64,000 nucleotides of DNA from Acidobacteriaceae bacterium (GCA_031296325.1 JARLFY010000062.1:1-64000); one strand, 5' to 3'. Shown: positions 43,899-53,957, counted from the first letter of the stretch. Numbers and translations are program-made. Notes: generated by a model from the sequence alone, not told the origin.

Positions 43899-44744
43899 AT
43901 GCTCATCTGCAAAACTCCCGCCGAGATGCACTCCGCCTGCAAGAACCTGCGCAACGCCAACAAGACTCTGGGGCTGGTTCCCACCATGGGCGCGCTGCAC
44001 GACGGCCATCTCTCGCTGATCGCAGCCGCCCGCGCCGAGTGCGACGTCGTAGTCGTCAGCATCTTCGTCAACCCGACGCAGTTCGGCCCCAACGAGGACT
44101 ACGCCGCCTACCCGCGCACCTTCGCCGCAGACTGCGAAAAGCTGGAATCCGCCGGGGTCCACGTCGTCTTTGCTCCCTTGGCCGATGAGATGGTCACGCC
44201 CGATACCACCACCTTCGTCGATACCGGCGAACTGGGTTCTCGTCTCGACGGAGCCTCGCGGCCCATTCACTTTCGCGGGGTTGCCACGATCGTTGCGCGA
44301 CTGTTCAACATTGTCCAGCCCGATCGCGCCTACTTCGGCCAGAAGGACGCGGCGCAGGTCGCCGTGCTGCGGCGCATGGTGCGCGACCTCAACTTTCCGG
44401 TGCAACTCACCGTCTGCCCCATCTACCGCGAGGCCGACGGCCTGGCCATGAGTTCGCGTAATCGTTACCTGTCGCCGGAAGAGCGGCAACGCGCCTTGAT
44501 CCTCTCGAAGGCACTCGCCGTCGCCCAGAGTCTGGCACAGCAAGGCGAGAGCAACGCCGAAGCGCTGCGTAGCGCAATCCTTGAGACCTTCACCACCGAC
44601 CCACAGCTTCGCCTGGACTACGTCGCTGTCGTCCACCCCGACACGCTGCTCCCGCTGGCTGACACCTCGCACGGTGCGCTGATCGCTGTCGCCGCATGGA
44701 TCGGCACGACGCGCCTGATCGACAACCTGCTGCTTCCTGCGTAG
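43899..44744 (+). CDS. panC: Pantoate-beta-alanine ligase
   Basis: LGLVPTMGALHDGHLSLI; IFVNPTQFGPNEDY; FGQKDAAQVAVLRRMV; MSSRNRYLSPEER. Confidence 0.97.
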   Translation: MLICKTPAEMHSACKNLRNANKTLGLVPTMGALHDGHLSLIAAARAECDVVVVSIFVNPTQFGPNEDYAAYPRTFAADCEKLESAGVHVVFAPLADEMVTPDTTTFVDTGELGSRLDGASRPIHFRGVATIVARLFNIVQPDRAYFGQKDAAQVAVLRRMVRDLNFPVQLTVCPIYREADGLAMSSRNRYLSPEERQRALILSKALAVAQSLAQQGESNAEALRSAILETFTTDPQLRLDYVAVVHPDTLLPLADTSHGALIAVAAWIGTTRLIDNLLLPA

Positions 44745-44902
44745 AGCATTATCGCCGTGGCATAGAGCGTCGCGGTGCAAAGAAAATGCGGGGATTCTTC
44801 GCTTCACTCAGAATGACAAATCGTTTCTAGTCGATAGCGATTTCTAAAACGATCCACGGATCTGTTCAGTTCAAAACATCTCGGAGGCCGTATACTGCAA
44901 CC

Positions 44903-45760
44903 GTGCCTTCGCCGCACCAATTCGTCCTGCTCGGCTTCCTTCCTGGGCTGCTCTTTGGCAGCTTTCTGAACGTCTGCATCTCGCGACTTCCTGCGCACCA
45001 ATCCATCGCCAAGCCGCGTTCGCACTGTAACTCCTGCGGGCGGCTTATTCGCTGGTACGACAATATTCCCGTTCTCAGTTGGCTTGTCCTGCGCGCCCGT
45101 TGCCGCGACTGCGCTGCGCCGATTCCCTGGCGCTACCCGCTGGTCGAGATCGCCGTAGGACTGTGGTTCGCCCTCTGCGCCAACAAGGTTCTCTCGGCGC
45201 TGGACGGCGTTTCTCCGCCAGTTCTTGGCCGATCAATCTTCGCCAGTGAAGCCGTCGCCGCGCTTGGTCTCGCCATCCTCGGCTTTTTGCTGCTCGGCCT
45301 GATGGTGATGGACTGGCAGACGCAGCGATTGCCAGACGCCTTCACTCTTACTGGGATAGTCCTTGGCTTCGGCGTGACCTGTATTCAGGCGTTTTTGCTC
45401 GCCCCGGTCGAGAGCCCTGCGGAGCTTATTGTTCCCCGCATCGCTGCTATCGCCGTCGCCGCGTTTCTTCTGCTGGCCATCCGCTGGCTCTACAGAATTC
45501 TGCGTAGGCAGGACGGCATGGGGCTGGGCGACGTCAAGATGCTGGCCATGATCGCGGCCTTTCTCGGGCTGGATCAGACGCTTCTAACGCTTCTGGCCGG
45601 AGTTCTGGCCGCCAGCCTCTATGGTCTCGCCTTGCTGGCTCTGCGTCGCGCCAATGCCGCCAGTAAACTTCCCTTTGGCAGCTTTCTGGCTGCTGGAGGC
45701 CTGTGTAGCGCGCTGTTCGGCCAGCCCATCGTCGCCTGGTACCTGAGCCTCATGCGCTAA
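44903..45760 (+). CDS. Prepilin peptidase (type IV leader peptidase)
   Basis: GSFLNVCISRLPAHQSIAKPRSHCNSCGRLIRWYDNIPVLSWLVLRARCRDC; GMGLGDVKMLAMIAAFLG. Confidence 0.93.
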   Translation: MPSPHQFVLLGFLPGLLFGSFLNVCISRLPAHQSIAKPRSHCNSCGRLIRWYDNIPVLSWLVLRARCRDCAAPIPWRYPLVEIAVGLWFALCANKVLSALDGVSPPVLGRSIFASEAVAALGLAILGFLLLGLMVMDWQTQRLPDAFTLTGIVLGFGVTCIQAFLLAPVESPAELIVPRIAAIAVAAFLLLAIRWLYRILRRQDGMGLGDVKMLAMIAAFLGLDQTLLTLLAGVLAASLYGLALLALRRANAASKLPFGSFLAAGGLCSALFGQPIVAWYLSLMR

Positions 45761-45765
45761 ACTGG

Positions 45766-46275
45766 CTAACGCTTGAAGGAGAACTTCTTGTGTGCGAAGT
45801 AGCTGTAGAGCGCGATGAAGGAAGAGTTGACCAGTCCAGCAAGATATGGCGCGTAGGAGTGCAGAAGATGGACGTGCAGGAAGATGCCGGTGGCAATGGG
45901 AAGGATGATTAGTTCCGCCGGAACGCTGACTCCATAGACCGCAAAGCAGCGCAGCCATTCCTTGATGTAGCTTCCGTGAGTGCGAAAGACGAAGTGCTTA
46001 TAGCAGAGAAAGGCTACGGTAATGCTGATTGGCTTGGAGGTAATCGAGGCAATATCTGCGATCAGCGGCTTGCCGATGTGGGGCATCAGATGGCTGTACA
46101 GAATCACGCAGGCCGAGTAGAGGCCGAACGAGAAGATTGTGTTCGAGACGCCAACCATCAGAAAACGAATGACCTCGGTCGAAGGCAACATGCGACGAAT
46201 GGAGGCAAAGGGGCCGTGCGCCTTGGGGTTGGGAGGCTTTTCGTCAGTGAGAATGGAATGCTTGTGATGAGACAT
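45766..46275 (-). CDS. GtrA-like membrane protein
   Basis: VIRFLMVGVSNTIFSFGLYSACV...SKPISITVAFLCYKHFVFR; four TM segments. Confidence 0.85.
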   Translation of the reverse strand: MSHHKHSILTDEKPPNPKAHGPFASIRRMLPSTEVIRFLMVGVSNTIFSFGLYSACVILYSHLMPHIGKPLIADIASITSKPISITVAFLCYKHFVFRTHGSYIKEWLRCFAVYGVSVPAELIILPIATGIFLHVHLLHSYAPYLAGLVNSSFIALYSYFAHKKFSFKR

Positions 46276-46384
46276 ACAATTCTGATTGTACCGTTGAGCA
46301 TCGTCTTCGCGTAGCGAGACTCTGCAAAGGGATAAAGAAAATATTGATGCGGATGACGCGGATAGAAGCATCTTCTGAATGGGT

Positions 46385-46545
46385 ATAGCCCCATTTGGTT
46401 GTCATTCCGTAGCGAAGCGGAGGAATCTGCTTTTGCTCGCTGCGCGATGGTCTGTACCATTGGAGGATTTTCTCCAATGGTATAGACCGTGACATCGCGA
46501 GAAAAATGAGGGGATTCTTTGCTGCGCTCAAAATGACAATTCATT
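46385..46545. repeat. Head-to-head pair of R1-type repeats (BIME-like)
   Basis: tgtcattccgtagcgaagcggaggaatctgcttttgctcg... central ggtctgtaccattggag-gatttt-ctccaatggtatagacc ...aggggattctttgctgcgctcaaaatgaca. Confidence 0.8.
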
Positions 46546-46578
46546 CTTGATTTATGGCACATAAAGAATGTTCTGGAG

Positions 46579-48492
46579 TTACTGGTTCAGGGCGATTCCT
46601 TCTCCTGCTGGAAGCGTTGTTGTTGCGGGTTCGTGGAGCAGGTCGATGACGCGCTGGTAGAGGCGATTGCGCATCTCAAAGCGCTGCGCCGCTCGCGTTA
46701 CATAGCGCACCAGAATGTCGATTCCGGCTCCCGACGGGCGCAGATTCACAGTAGGATCTGCGCTGAAGTTGCTCAGCCCATTCTGTCGCGTACCGCGCTT
46801 CCACTCCGTCTCCGCTGTTCGTGCAGACTTTTCGGTCTCCTCCAGCATCGCCTTGTGAATACGCTCCACCATCGCGGAGGTGTTGGCCGAGGCGGGAAGG
46901 TTGACCGAGATCTCGTCCCACATCCACTGCCCGGTCGTGGAGAAGTTGAAGTATTGTCCACGGATGGCAAAGCTGTTGATGAACGAGACGCGGCGCCCGG
47001 TCTGATGGCCCAGATCGGTCCAGTCGCCCATCTCCAGCAGGGTGGTGCGGATGATGCCGATCTCGGTGACCTCTCCTCCGACGCTGTTGATCTCGACCCA
47101 GTCGCCGACGCGAATGCCGTTCTTGCCCATCAGGACGAACCAGCCGAAGAAGGCCAAAATGAAGTCCTGCATGACGATGGTGATGCCTGCGGTGGCCAGA
47201 CCCAGAATCGTCGGCATCTGGTTCGGCGTGCCGAAGACGATCAGAAGGATCACGAGTCCGCCGGTCAGTTGAACCCCCAGTTTGAAGACCGTGCGCAGGG
47301 TCTGCATCTGGCGGCGGTCGAGCGAGGGATGCCGCAGCAATTTTTCCACCAGCGCATCGCAGAGAAGGATGCAGAGAAGGATGAAGGCGATCCAGGCCAG
47401 CGATTGCAGGGTCAGGTGAACCAGAATGCGGTGCTGCAACTGAACCTGTGTGCCCCACGCACTATAGACCTTGGCCAACTGCTGCTCAGTCTGGATGCGG
47501 TCGGCGTAGATGCTGAGCAACTGGCGCTCGGCGCTCTTCTCCTTCAGACTGGCGAGTTGGATGGAGTGGTCTGTAGCGGCGTCCGCCGTTGGCTGATCGG
47601 CGTTGACTCCCCCGTTGGTCTCCGCCGCCAGAGCTTTGCGCTCGCCGGTCAGAGTGTTCCCGTCGCTCTGCGCCTGCACCAGAGCCTGCTGGATCAACTG
47701 CTGCCGCTCGCGCTGGTTCTTCCATGCCTGAATGCGTGCGGCTAGGGTTCCGTGGTGCGAGACTGAGACGACGGCGACCTCGCCCCCGCCGTGCGAGGAC
47801 TTGTCGAACTCGCGCATCGCCGATTCATGTTCGGTGAGTTCGGCCTGAATCTGGGTGCGATTATCACCCACGGCGTGAGCCAGATTCTCCTGCGCATCGT
47901 CCAGAACGTCGGAGTCCAGCGAGAGCTGCGCCTGCGCAATATCCAGATCGTCGTTGCCGGTCGAAGAGGATGCGTCCTTATCTGCCTCGTTAGACTTTGA
48001 GGTTGCCGCCTTGTCGTCGCTGGTTGAGCCACCCAGACTGTGTACCAACGCCTGATCCTGCTGTACCACCAGCTTCATCTGCGCGACCTTCTGCGAGAGC
48101 GCAAGAGCATCTCCGGTCAGCACACGCCGCTGCACCTGCGCGCTGGCCTTGCGCAATGCCGTTGCAAAGGCCTGATCCACCTCGTGATCGGCAAGCTGTT
48201 CCGCCTGCAATGCGTAAGCGTTCTCCTCCGCCGTGACGGCCAGCGGAGCCAAGGCCTGCGCCGTCTGCCACGGTCCCAGATCCACCAGCGACTTCTGGCC
48301 CGCAGCGTTGCCCGCAGCCCCTTTTCCCTTCAGAAAGGGAAGATGGGCCATCGAGTCGCGCGTGGTCCAGGAAAACGCCAGACACAAGCAAAGCAGAGCC
48401 AGAGAGACGAGCAGGCAGGTCATTCTTCTCCGTCCGAAGATAATAGAAGTAGCGCCTTCGGCGGAGTGCGGAGAGAGGTGCATATTGGCCAT
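46579..48492 (-). CDS. Mechanosensitive ion channel, MscS family, with long coiled-coil N-terminus
   Basis: GLATAGITIVMQDFILAFFGWFVLMGKNGIRVGDWVEINSVGGEVTEIGIIRTTLLE; start chosen at MANMHLS. Confidence 0.88.
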   Translation of the reverse strand: MANMHLSPHSAEGATSIIFGRRRMTCLLVSLALLCLCLAFSWTTRDSMAHLPFLKGKGAAGNAAGQKSLVDLGPWQTAQALAPLAVTAEENAYALQAEQLADHEVDQAFATALRKASAQVQRRVLTGDALALSQKVAQMKLVVQQDQALVHSLGGSTSDDKAATSKSNEADKDASSSTGNDDLDIAQAQLSLDSDVLDDAQENLAHAVGDNRTQIQAELTEHESAMREFDKSSHGGGEVAVVSVSHHGTLAARIQAWKNQRERQQLIQQALVQAQSDGNTLTGERKALAAETNGGVNADQPTADAATDHSIQLASLKEKSAERQLLSIYADRIQTEQQLAKVYSAWGTQVQLQHRILVHLTLQSLAWIAFILLCILLCDALVEKLLRHPSLDRRQMQTLRTVFKLGVQLTGGLVILLIVFGTPNQMPTILGLATAGITIVMQDFILAFFGWFVLMGKNGIRVGDWVEINSVGGEVTEIGIIRTTLLEMGDWTDLGHQTGRRVSFINSFAIRGQYFNFSTTGQWMWDEISVNLPASANTSAMVERIHKAMLEETEKSARTAETEWKRGTRQNGLSNFSADPTVNLRPSGAGIDILVRYVTRAAQRFEMRNRLYQRVIDLLHEPATTTLPAGEGIALNQ

Positions 48493-48659
48493 ACTGTGAT
48501 TCTCACAGGGATTGCAAAATTCTGCATCCCCTCGTGCCACAGGAGATAAAGATCGGGGGCTGTTTGCGACAGAAACGCCTCCTGCGCCTGAAAGAATTTA
48601 GGATTGAGAAGAAGACGCAACGGCGCAGTCGAATCGGCCCTGCGATGGAGCGGTGAGCG

Positions 48660-50561
48660 TTGGGGAGATTGGCCGTAGAGGATGAATTGCAGCTCGCGAC
48701 GGAGCGATACCAGCCGATCGTGCAGCCGCAGCGGATCGATCGGCCTGAGCCGTCAGCCCGCAGCCAGCGACCCTGCGAACGCGTCTTTGCCGCAGCGTTG
48801 GTCAGCGCGCTGACCCTCTTCTCCGTCATCATCAACGGCTACCACCCCTACGCGGAGGACGGAGGGCTGTATCTTGCCGGAGTCAAGCGGCTGCTCGATC
48901 CTGCGCTCTATCCTCACGGCACGGCCTTCGTTCTGGAGCCGATGCGGCTCTCCTTCTTTGCGCCCACTCTTGCGGCTCTGGTGCGGTTGCTGCCCATGAC
49001 GCCCGATGCGGCGCTACATCGAGGTCTTCCGGTCGTGCTTCTGGCGTTGCATCTGGCCAGCATCTGGGCAACTCTGTTTGCCGCATGGCTGCTTGCCACG
49101 CGCTGCTGGACGACGCGTGCTGCGCGCGCAGGAGCGGTAACCCTGCTGGCCTGCTGGCTGTCGTTGCCGGTCGCCGGAACTGCGTTGCTCATTATGGATG
49201 CGTACGTCACGGCGCGCAGCCTCTCAACACCTGCGCTGTTGCTGGCGCTGATCGGCGTACTGGACTGGACCGAGCCGGATCGGACAGAGCGCAGCGCGGC
49301 GATGACGCGGCGACGACGCGGCTTCTACCTCTGCGCCGGAAGCCTTACTCTGGCTACAGTCATGCATCCTCTGATGGCCGCCTACGCTCTGGCTGCGACG
49401 CTGATGCTGCTCGCCACGCGAGCGCCCCGGCGCTCCAGCAGAGTTGGCTGGACACTGACGCTGGCAGTTACCGCGCTGGTTTTGGCTGCACTGCTGCAAG
49501 CTGTGGCGAGGCCGGAGAGCGCAGAGTACCTCCGCGTAGCCCTGACCCGCACCTACTGGTTCATCGCGCAGTGGCGCTGGTTTGAGTGGGCAGGTCTGGC
49601 CGCGCCGTTGGCAATCCTGTCTGCGATGGCGTACTCCGCCGCGCCCCGGATCTACGTCTCCAACTCGCTAGAGCATCTCTCGAATTACTGTAGACCCATT
49701 TGCTTGTCATTCCGCAGCGAAGCGAAGGAATCTGCTTTTGCTCACTCCACGACGGTCTACCCCATTACCGAAGACGCTCTGTGGCCTCCGCTGACGTATG
49801 ATCCGATCCTGCATCGCAAGGTGGAACTGGCAGACGGCCAGTCCGTGCAGGCCGAGGACGCAAGACGCGCTCTGTTGCGGATGGCCGTTGCCGTGGGTGT
49901 AATCGCCTGCCTGATTGCCGCACTCTTCGCCCGCGCTGCGGCGGCGACGCATCTGGTCGCACGTTTACAGCCTCTGCGCGCCTTTCAATGCGTCTATCTG
50001 GTGCTTGTGCTGATCCTCGGCGCGCATTTGGGGGAACGCATACTGCGACGAAGCGCATGGCGCTGGGTGGCGACGTTGCTTCTGCTTGGCGGTGTCATGC
50101 TGGGCGCGGAACGAGCGGCCTTCCCCCACTCAAACCACTTGGAACTGCCAGCCTTTGCCTCGTCCGGCAGCCAACAGTCCGAAGTGCGCAATCAGTGGGT
50201 ACAGGCCTTTCTCTGGATTCGCGAGCACACGCCAAAGGACGCTCTCTTTGCTCTCGACGCGGACTACATCAACGCTCCGGGAGAAGACGCGCAGTGCTTC
50301 CGCGCTATCGCCGAACGCAGTTCTCTGGCCGACTACTCCAAGGACGGAGGCGAGGCATCGATCGCGCCCGATCTAACCGCAGCGTGGGCCGAGGGGCAGG
50401 CGGCACAGCAGAGATTGAGTTCGCCCGCTACCACCGACGCCGAGCGACTGGCTACGTTACGCCCTCTGGGAGTCTCCTGGCTGGTGCTGCAAGCGTCCGC
50501 GACGACTAGCCTCAACTGTCCCTTCAGCAACGCCGCAGTAAAGGTTTGCCAGCTCCCGTGA
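48660..50561 (+). CDS. Hypothetical multi-TM membrane protein; carries an internal R1 repeat
   Basis: Multiple hydrophobic segments; residues ...LEHLSNYCRPICLSFRSEAKESAFAHSTTVYPITEDALW derive from repeat sequence. Confidence 0.7.
   Translation: MGRLAVEDELQLATERYQPIVQPQRIDRPEPSARSQRPCERVFAAALVSALTLFSVIINGYHPYAEDGGLYLAGVKRLLDPALYPHGTAFVLEPMRLSFFAPTLAALVRLLPMTPDAALHRGLPVVLLALHLASIWATLFAAWLLATRCWTTRAARAGAVTLLACWLSLPVAGTALLIMDAYVTARSLSTPALLLALIGVLDWTEPDRTERSAAMTRRRRGFYLCAGSLTLATVMHPLMAAYALAATLMLLATRAPRRSSRVGWTLTLAVTALVLAALLQAVARPESAEYLRVALTRTYWFIAQWRWFEWAGLAAPLAILSAMAYSAAPRIYVSNSLEHLSNYCRPICLSFRSEAKESAFAHSTTVYPITEDALWPPLTYDPILHRKVELADGQSVQAEDARRALLRMAVAVGVIACLIAALFARAAAATHLVARLQPLRAFQCVYLVLVLILGAHLGERILRRSAWRWVATLLLLGGVMLGAERAAFPHSNHLELPAFASSGSQQSEVRNQWVQAFLWIREHTPKDALFALDADYINAPGEDAQCFRAIAERSSLADYSKDGGEASIAPDLTAAWAEGQAAQQRLSSPATTDAERLATLRPLGVSWLVLQASATTSLNCPFSNAAVKVCQLP
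49669..49781. repeat. Full-length R1 repeat inside a CDS
   Basis: gagcatctctcgaattactgtagacccatttgcttgtcattccgcagcgaagcgaaggaatctgcttttgctcactccacgacggtctaccccattaccgaagacgctct. Confidence 0.8.
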
Positions 50562-50632
50562 ATACACAATAGCCTGCACGCTCGTATGATAGAACGTAGC
50601 AGACGGGGTACTAACCGTCTTGAAGGAGCAGT

Positions 50633-51424
50633 ATGAGCAGCACTCCAGCATCGATCTCCCCGAGCCTCAAGATCGTCGAACCCACGCCTTTTGACGCCGC
50701 CGCCTTTGCCGCACATGCGTTCTCGTCTCCCGCCACGCTGGCCGCTCTCTTCGACCACACGTTGCTGAAGCCCGATGCCACGCGCGCTCAGGTCATTCGC
50801 CTCTGTCACGAGGCGGCCGAGCATCGCTTTGCCTGTGCCATGGTCAATCCCACATGGCTCGCCTGCGCGGTCGAGGCACTGGCCGGAACCGGCATTCCGG
50901 CGGGAGTCGTCATCGGCTTTCCGCTGGGCGCGTCACTTGCCGCCTCCAAGCGCGACGAGGCCGCTCGCGTCCTCAAACTCGGCGCGCACGATGTGGACAT
51001 GGTTCTCAACATCGGCCTGCTCAAATCCGGCACTAAAGAGGATTACGAGGCGATCAAGCAGGAGATTCGCGCGGTGGTCGAGTTGGCACACGGCGCGGGA
51101 GCCATCGTCAAAGTCATTCTGGAGACCTGTCTGCTTACCTTTGAAGAGAAGTTGCGCGCCTCCGAACTGGCTCTGGCCGCCGGGGCCGACTTCCTCAAGA
51201 CCTCCACCGGCTTCTCTTCGGGCGGAGCCACAGCCGACGACATCGCGCTTCTGCGCGGCGTGGCCGGACGACGCGCCGGAGTCAAAGCCTCGGGAGGAAT
51301 CCGCTCGCTGGCCGACGTTCGCGCCATGCTGGAAGCCGGAGCCACGCGCATTGGAGCCAGCGCCAGCCTGAAGATCCTCGCCGAATTCTCCAACCAATCC
51401 ACGACTTCTGCCAGCGAGGCCTGA
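50633..51424 (+). CDS. deoC: Deoxyribose-phosphate aldolase
   Basis: LFDHTLLKPDATRAQV; VVIGFPLGASLAASK; FLKTSTGFSSGGATADDIALLRGVAG...VKASGGIRS. Confidence 0.97.
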   Translation: MSSTPASISPSLKIVEPTPFDAAAFAAHAFSSPATLAALFDHTLLKPDATRAQVIRLCHEAAEHRFACAMVNPTWLACAVEALAGTGIPAGVVIGFPLGASLAASKRDEAARVLKLGAHDVDMVLNIGLLKSGTKEDYEAIKQEIRAVVELAHGAGAIVKVILETCLLTFEEKLRASELALAAGADFLKTSTGFSSGGATADDIALLRGVAGRRAGVKASGGIRSLADVRAMLEAGATRIGASASLKILAEFSNQSTTSASEA

Positions 51425-51556
51425 ACCTTGATCCAGTATTCGTTTGTCATTCTGAGCGAAGCGAAGAATCCCCGCATTTCGTTCGCGGTGGCAATGGAGT
51501 GCAGCAACAGGGGAACCGCTCTAGCCCTCTGCCGCAGACTGGCGCGTAAGTCACTG

Positions 51557-52432
51557 ATGCAAAAGAAAAATGCAGAGAAGGATAGAATGAGGACGATGCT
51601 GCGGACTCTGCGTTGCTGGATGATCGTCGTGCTGCTGGGGTTCTTGGGCCAAGTGGCGCTTGGGGAGTCGGTGGCGACGATGCCTGCGCCGACCGGCTAT
51701 GTGAGCGATCTGGCCGGGCTGTTGACGCCGGAGACGAAGGCCAGTCTGGAAGAGCTTTGCACCGAGGTCGATCATCAGGCCCACGCGCAGATCGCCGTCG
51801 TAACGGTGAAGAGTCTCGAAGCTGATCCGGTAAAGAATCAGAAGGCGAGCGACGCTCTGCCTGCGCCCTCAATCGAGGAGTTCACTACTGCCCTGGAAGA
51901 CAAGTGGAAGGTCGGAGCCAAGGGAACCGATCGCGGAATTCTGCTGATCGTATCGCTGAATCCCAGAAAGTATCGGATCGAGGTTGGATACGGACTCGAA
52001 GGAATTCTGAACGACGCCAAGGTGGGCGACATCGGGCGCGAGATGGCTCCGCTGCTGCACTCCGGCGACTATAATCAGGCGATTCCGCTGGGCACTCGCG
52101 AGATCGCGCAGGACATTGCCGCCGATGCAGGAGTGGCGCTGTCTGGGGCGGATGCACCGGTTCAGCGTATCTACCGCGAGCAGCCGGCACAGCCGCAGGT
52201 CAGTCCGATTGGCGCGCTGATTGTGGGTGTGATTCTGATGGTGGTGATCGGGGTGCTGATCCGCACCGGACACATCGGGCTGCTCTTCTTTCTGCTCTTC
52301 AACCTGCTGGGCGGCGGAGGAGGAGGACGCGATGACGATGATCGCGGCGGCGGCTTTGGCGGAGGCGGAGGTGGTTTTGGAGGTTTCGGCGGCGGAAGCT
52401 CGGGCGGTGGCGGGGCAAGCGGAGATTTTTAG
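51557..52432 (+). CDS. TPM-domain (YgcG-like) protein with Gly-rich C-terminus
   Basis: GYVSDLAGLLTPETKASLEELCTEVDHQAHAQIAVVTVKSLE...GILLIVSLNPRKYRIEVGYGLEGILNDAKVG; ORF-track start at 51428 lies in R1-like repeat. Confidence 0.9.
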   Translation: MQKKNAEKDRMRTMLRTLRCWMIVVLLGFLGQVALGESVATMPAPTGYVSDLAGLLTPETKASLEELCTEVDHQAHAQIAVVTVKSLEADPVKNQKASDALPAPSIEEFTTALEDKWKVGAKGTDRGILLIVSLNPRKYRIEVGYGLEGILNDAKVGDIGREMAPLLHSGDYNQAIPLGTREIAQDIAADAGVALSGADAPVQRIYREQPAQPQVSPIGALIVGVILMVVIGVLIRTGHIGLLFFLLFNLLGGGGGGRDDDDRGGGFGGGGGGFGGFGGGSSGGGGASGDF

Positions 52433-52485
52433 GCAGTAGAAAAATTCGCAGCGACGTATCTATCGAAACGGAGAATTGAGAGACG

Positions 52486-53070
52486 ATGAATAAGACTTTG
52501 TGGATTGTGCTGGGCGTGGTTGGGCTGATGTTTCTGGGGCTGCTGGCGGTTGGCGGCAGCTATGTAAGCTCGAAGAACCAGATGGTCGCGATGAACGCGG
52601 AGGTGGACTCCTCCTTCTCGTCGATCGACGTGGATCTACAGCGGCGGGCCGACCTGATCCCGAATCTTGTGCAGACGGTCAAGGGCTATGCCAAGGTCGA
52701 GGAGACCGTTCTCACCGCTATCGCCAACGCGCGCGCCGGTTTGATGACGGCCAGAACTCCAGATGAGAAGCTGGCTGCGAACGACCGGCTGAACGTGGCG
52801 ATCCTGCCGCTGATGCGGATGCAGGAGAACTATCCGCAGTTGAAGAGCAACGAGCAGTTCATGCGCCTACAAGACGAGTTGGCCGGAACAGAGAATCGGA
52901 TTGCCGTAGCGCGGCTGCGCTATAACGCGTCGATCAAGGACTACAACGTCTTCATTCAGCAGTTCCCCAACAGCATCTGGGCGAGCTTTGCTGGCTTCCA
53001 GCCGAAGACGGGATACTACAAGGCGGATGACTCCTCGAAGACGGCCCCGAAGGTGGACTTCTCAAACTAG
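52486..53070 (+). CDS. lemA: LemA family protein
   Basis: VDSSFSSIDVDLQRRADLIPNLVQTVKGYAKVEETVLTAIANARAG...RIAVARLRYNASIKDYNVFIQQFPNSIWA. Confidence 0.95.
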   Translation: MNKTLWIVLGVVGLMFLGLLAVGGSYVSSKNQMVAMNAEVDSSFSSIDVDLQRRADLIPNLVQTVKGYAKVEETVLTAIANARAGLMTARTPDEKLAANDRLNVAILPLMRMQENYPQLKSNEQFMRLQDELAGTENRIAVARLRYNASIKDYNVFIQQFPNSIWASFAGFQPKTGYYKADDSSKTAPKVDFSN

Positions 53071-53275
53071 AAATTTTTACTGACGGACGCGCCGAGAATC
53101 GCCGAAGGCAGCCTGACGCACTGCAAGCCTCTCTGCGCATTTTGCGCGGAGACGATGGGGTGCTATCGTTGGAATCGCTTGTTCTTCGGCTTGCGAGCAA
53201 GGTTGCAGAGATTTGCTTGACGGGGACGAACACTTCGAGCCGGCAGAGGCACAGGAAAATGAGACGGTGGTAAAG

Positions 53276-53923
53276 ATGACAAAGCAGAAGAAGGCATTGA
53301 GTCAGGCGATTCGGGAGCGGAGGGCTACGCCCAGCTTCGACGGAGCGCCGATCCCTGCCGAGGATTTGCACGAGATTATTCATGCCGGCTTGTGCGCGCC
53401 CAGCGGATTTAACATGCAACCATGGCGCTTCATCGTGGTGCAGAGCGAGGAGCAGAAAAAACGTCTGCGTGCGGCTTCCTACAACCAAGGCAAGGTGGAG
53501 GAGGCCTCGGCTGTGATTGTGGCCTGCGGAGACGCCGATGGCTGGCGCAAGGATCTGGAGCCAATGCTGTATCGGGGGATCGAGGGAGGAATGCCGGAGG
53601 GATATGCGGCGCAGGCACGCAATATCGTTCCAAAGTACCTGTCGAACTTCTCCAGAGACGAGATGCATGGATGGCTCAACAAGAATGTGATGATCGCAAC
53701 CACCCAGATGATGTTGACCGCCGAGGTGATGGGCTACGATACCGCGATGATGGAGGGCTTCGAGCAGGAAAAAGTGCGCGAGGTGCTGCGTCTGCCGCTG
53801 AGCTATTGGACCGTGGCTCTGCTGGCCGTGGGACACTTGAAAGGTCCCGACAAGTTCGACGGAGGCCGATTCGAGATGGGGCATACCGTCTTCGGCGAAG
53901 AGTTCGGCAAGCCGCTGAAGTAG
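53276..53923 (+). CDS. Nitroreductase family protein
   Basis: MTKQKKALSQAIRERRATPSFDGAPIPAEDLHEIIHAGLCAPSGFNMQPWRFIVVQ. Confidence 0.9.
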   Translation: MTKQKKALSQAIRERRATPSFDGAPIPAEDLHEIIHAGLCAPSGFNMQPWRFIVVQSEEQKKRLRAASYNQGKVEEASAVIVACGDADGWRKDLEPMLYRGIEGGMPEGYAAQARNIVPKYLSNFSRDEMHGWLNKNVMIATTQMMLTAEVMGYDTAMMEGFEQEKVREVLRLPLSYWTVALLAVGHLKGPDKFDGGRFEMGHTVFGEEFGKPLK

Positions 53924-53957
53924 GCGGGGGCTTACCGGCTGCGGCAAAATTCCTGTT

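Noticed and set aside
46158-46562. 134-aa ORF with CHFERSKESPH motif
   Set aside because: Translation of the R1 doublet; a repeat-derived pseudo-ORF seen widely in databases rather than a protein.
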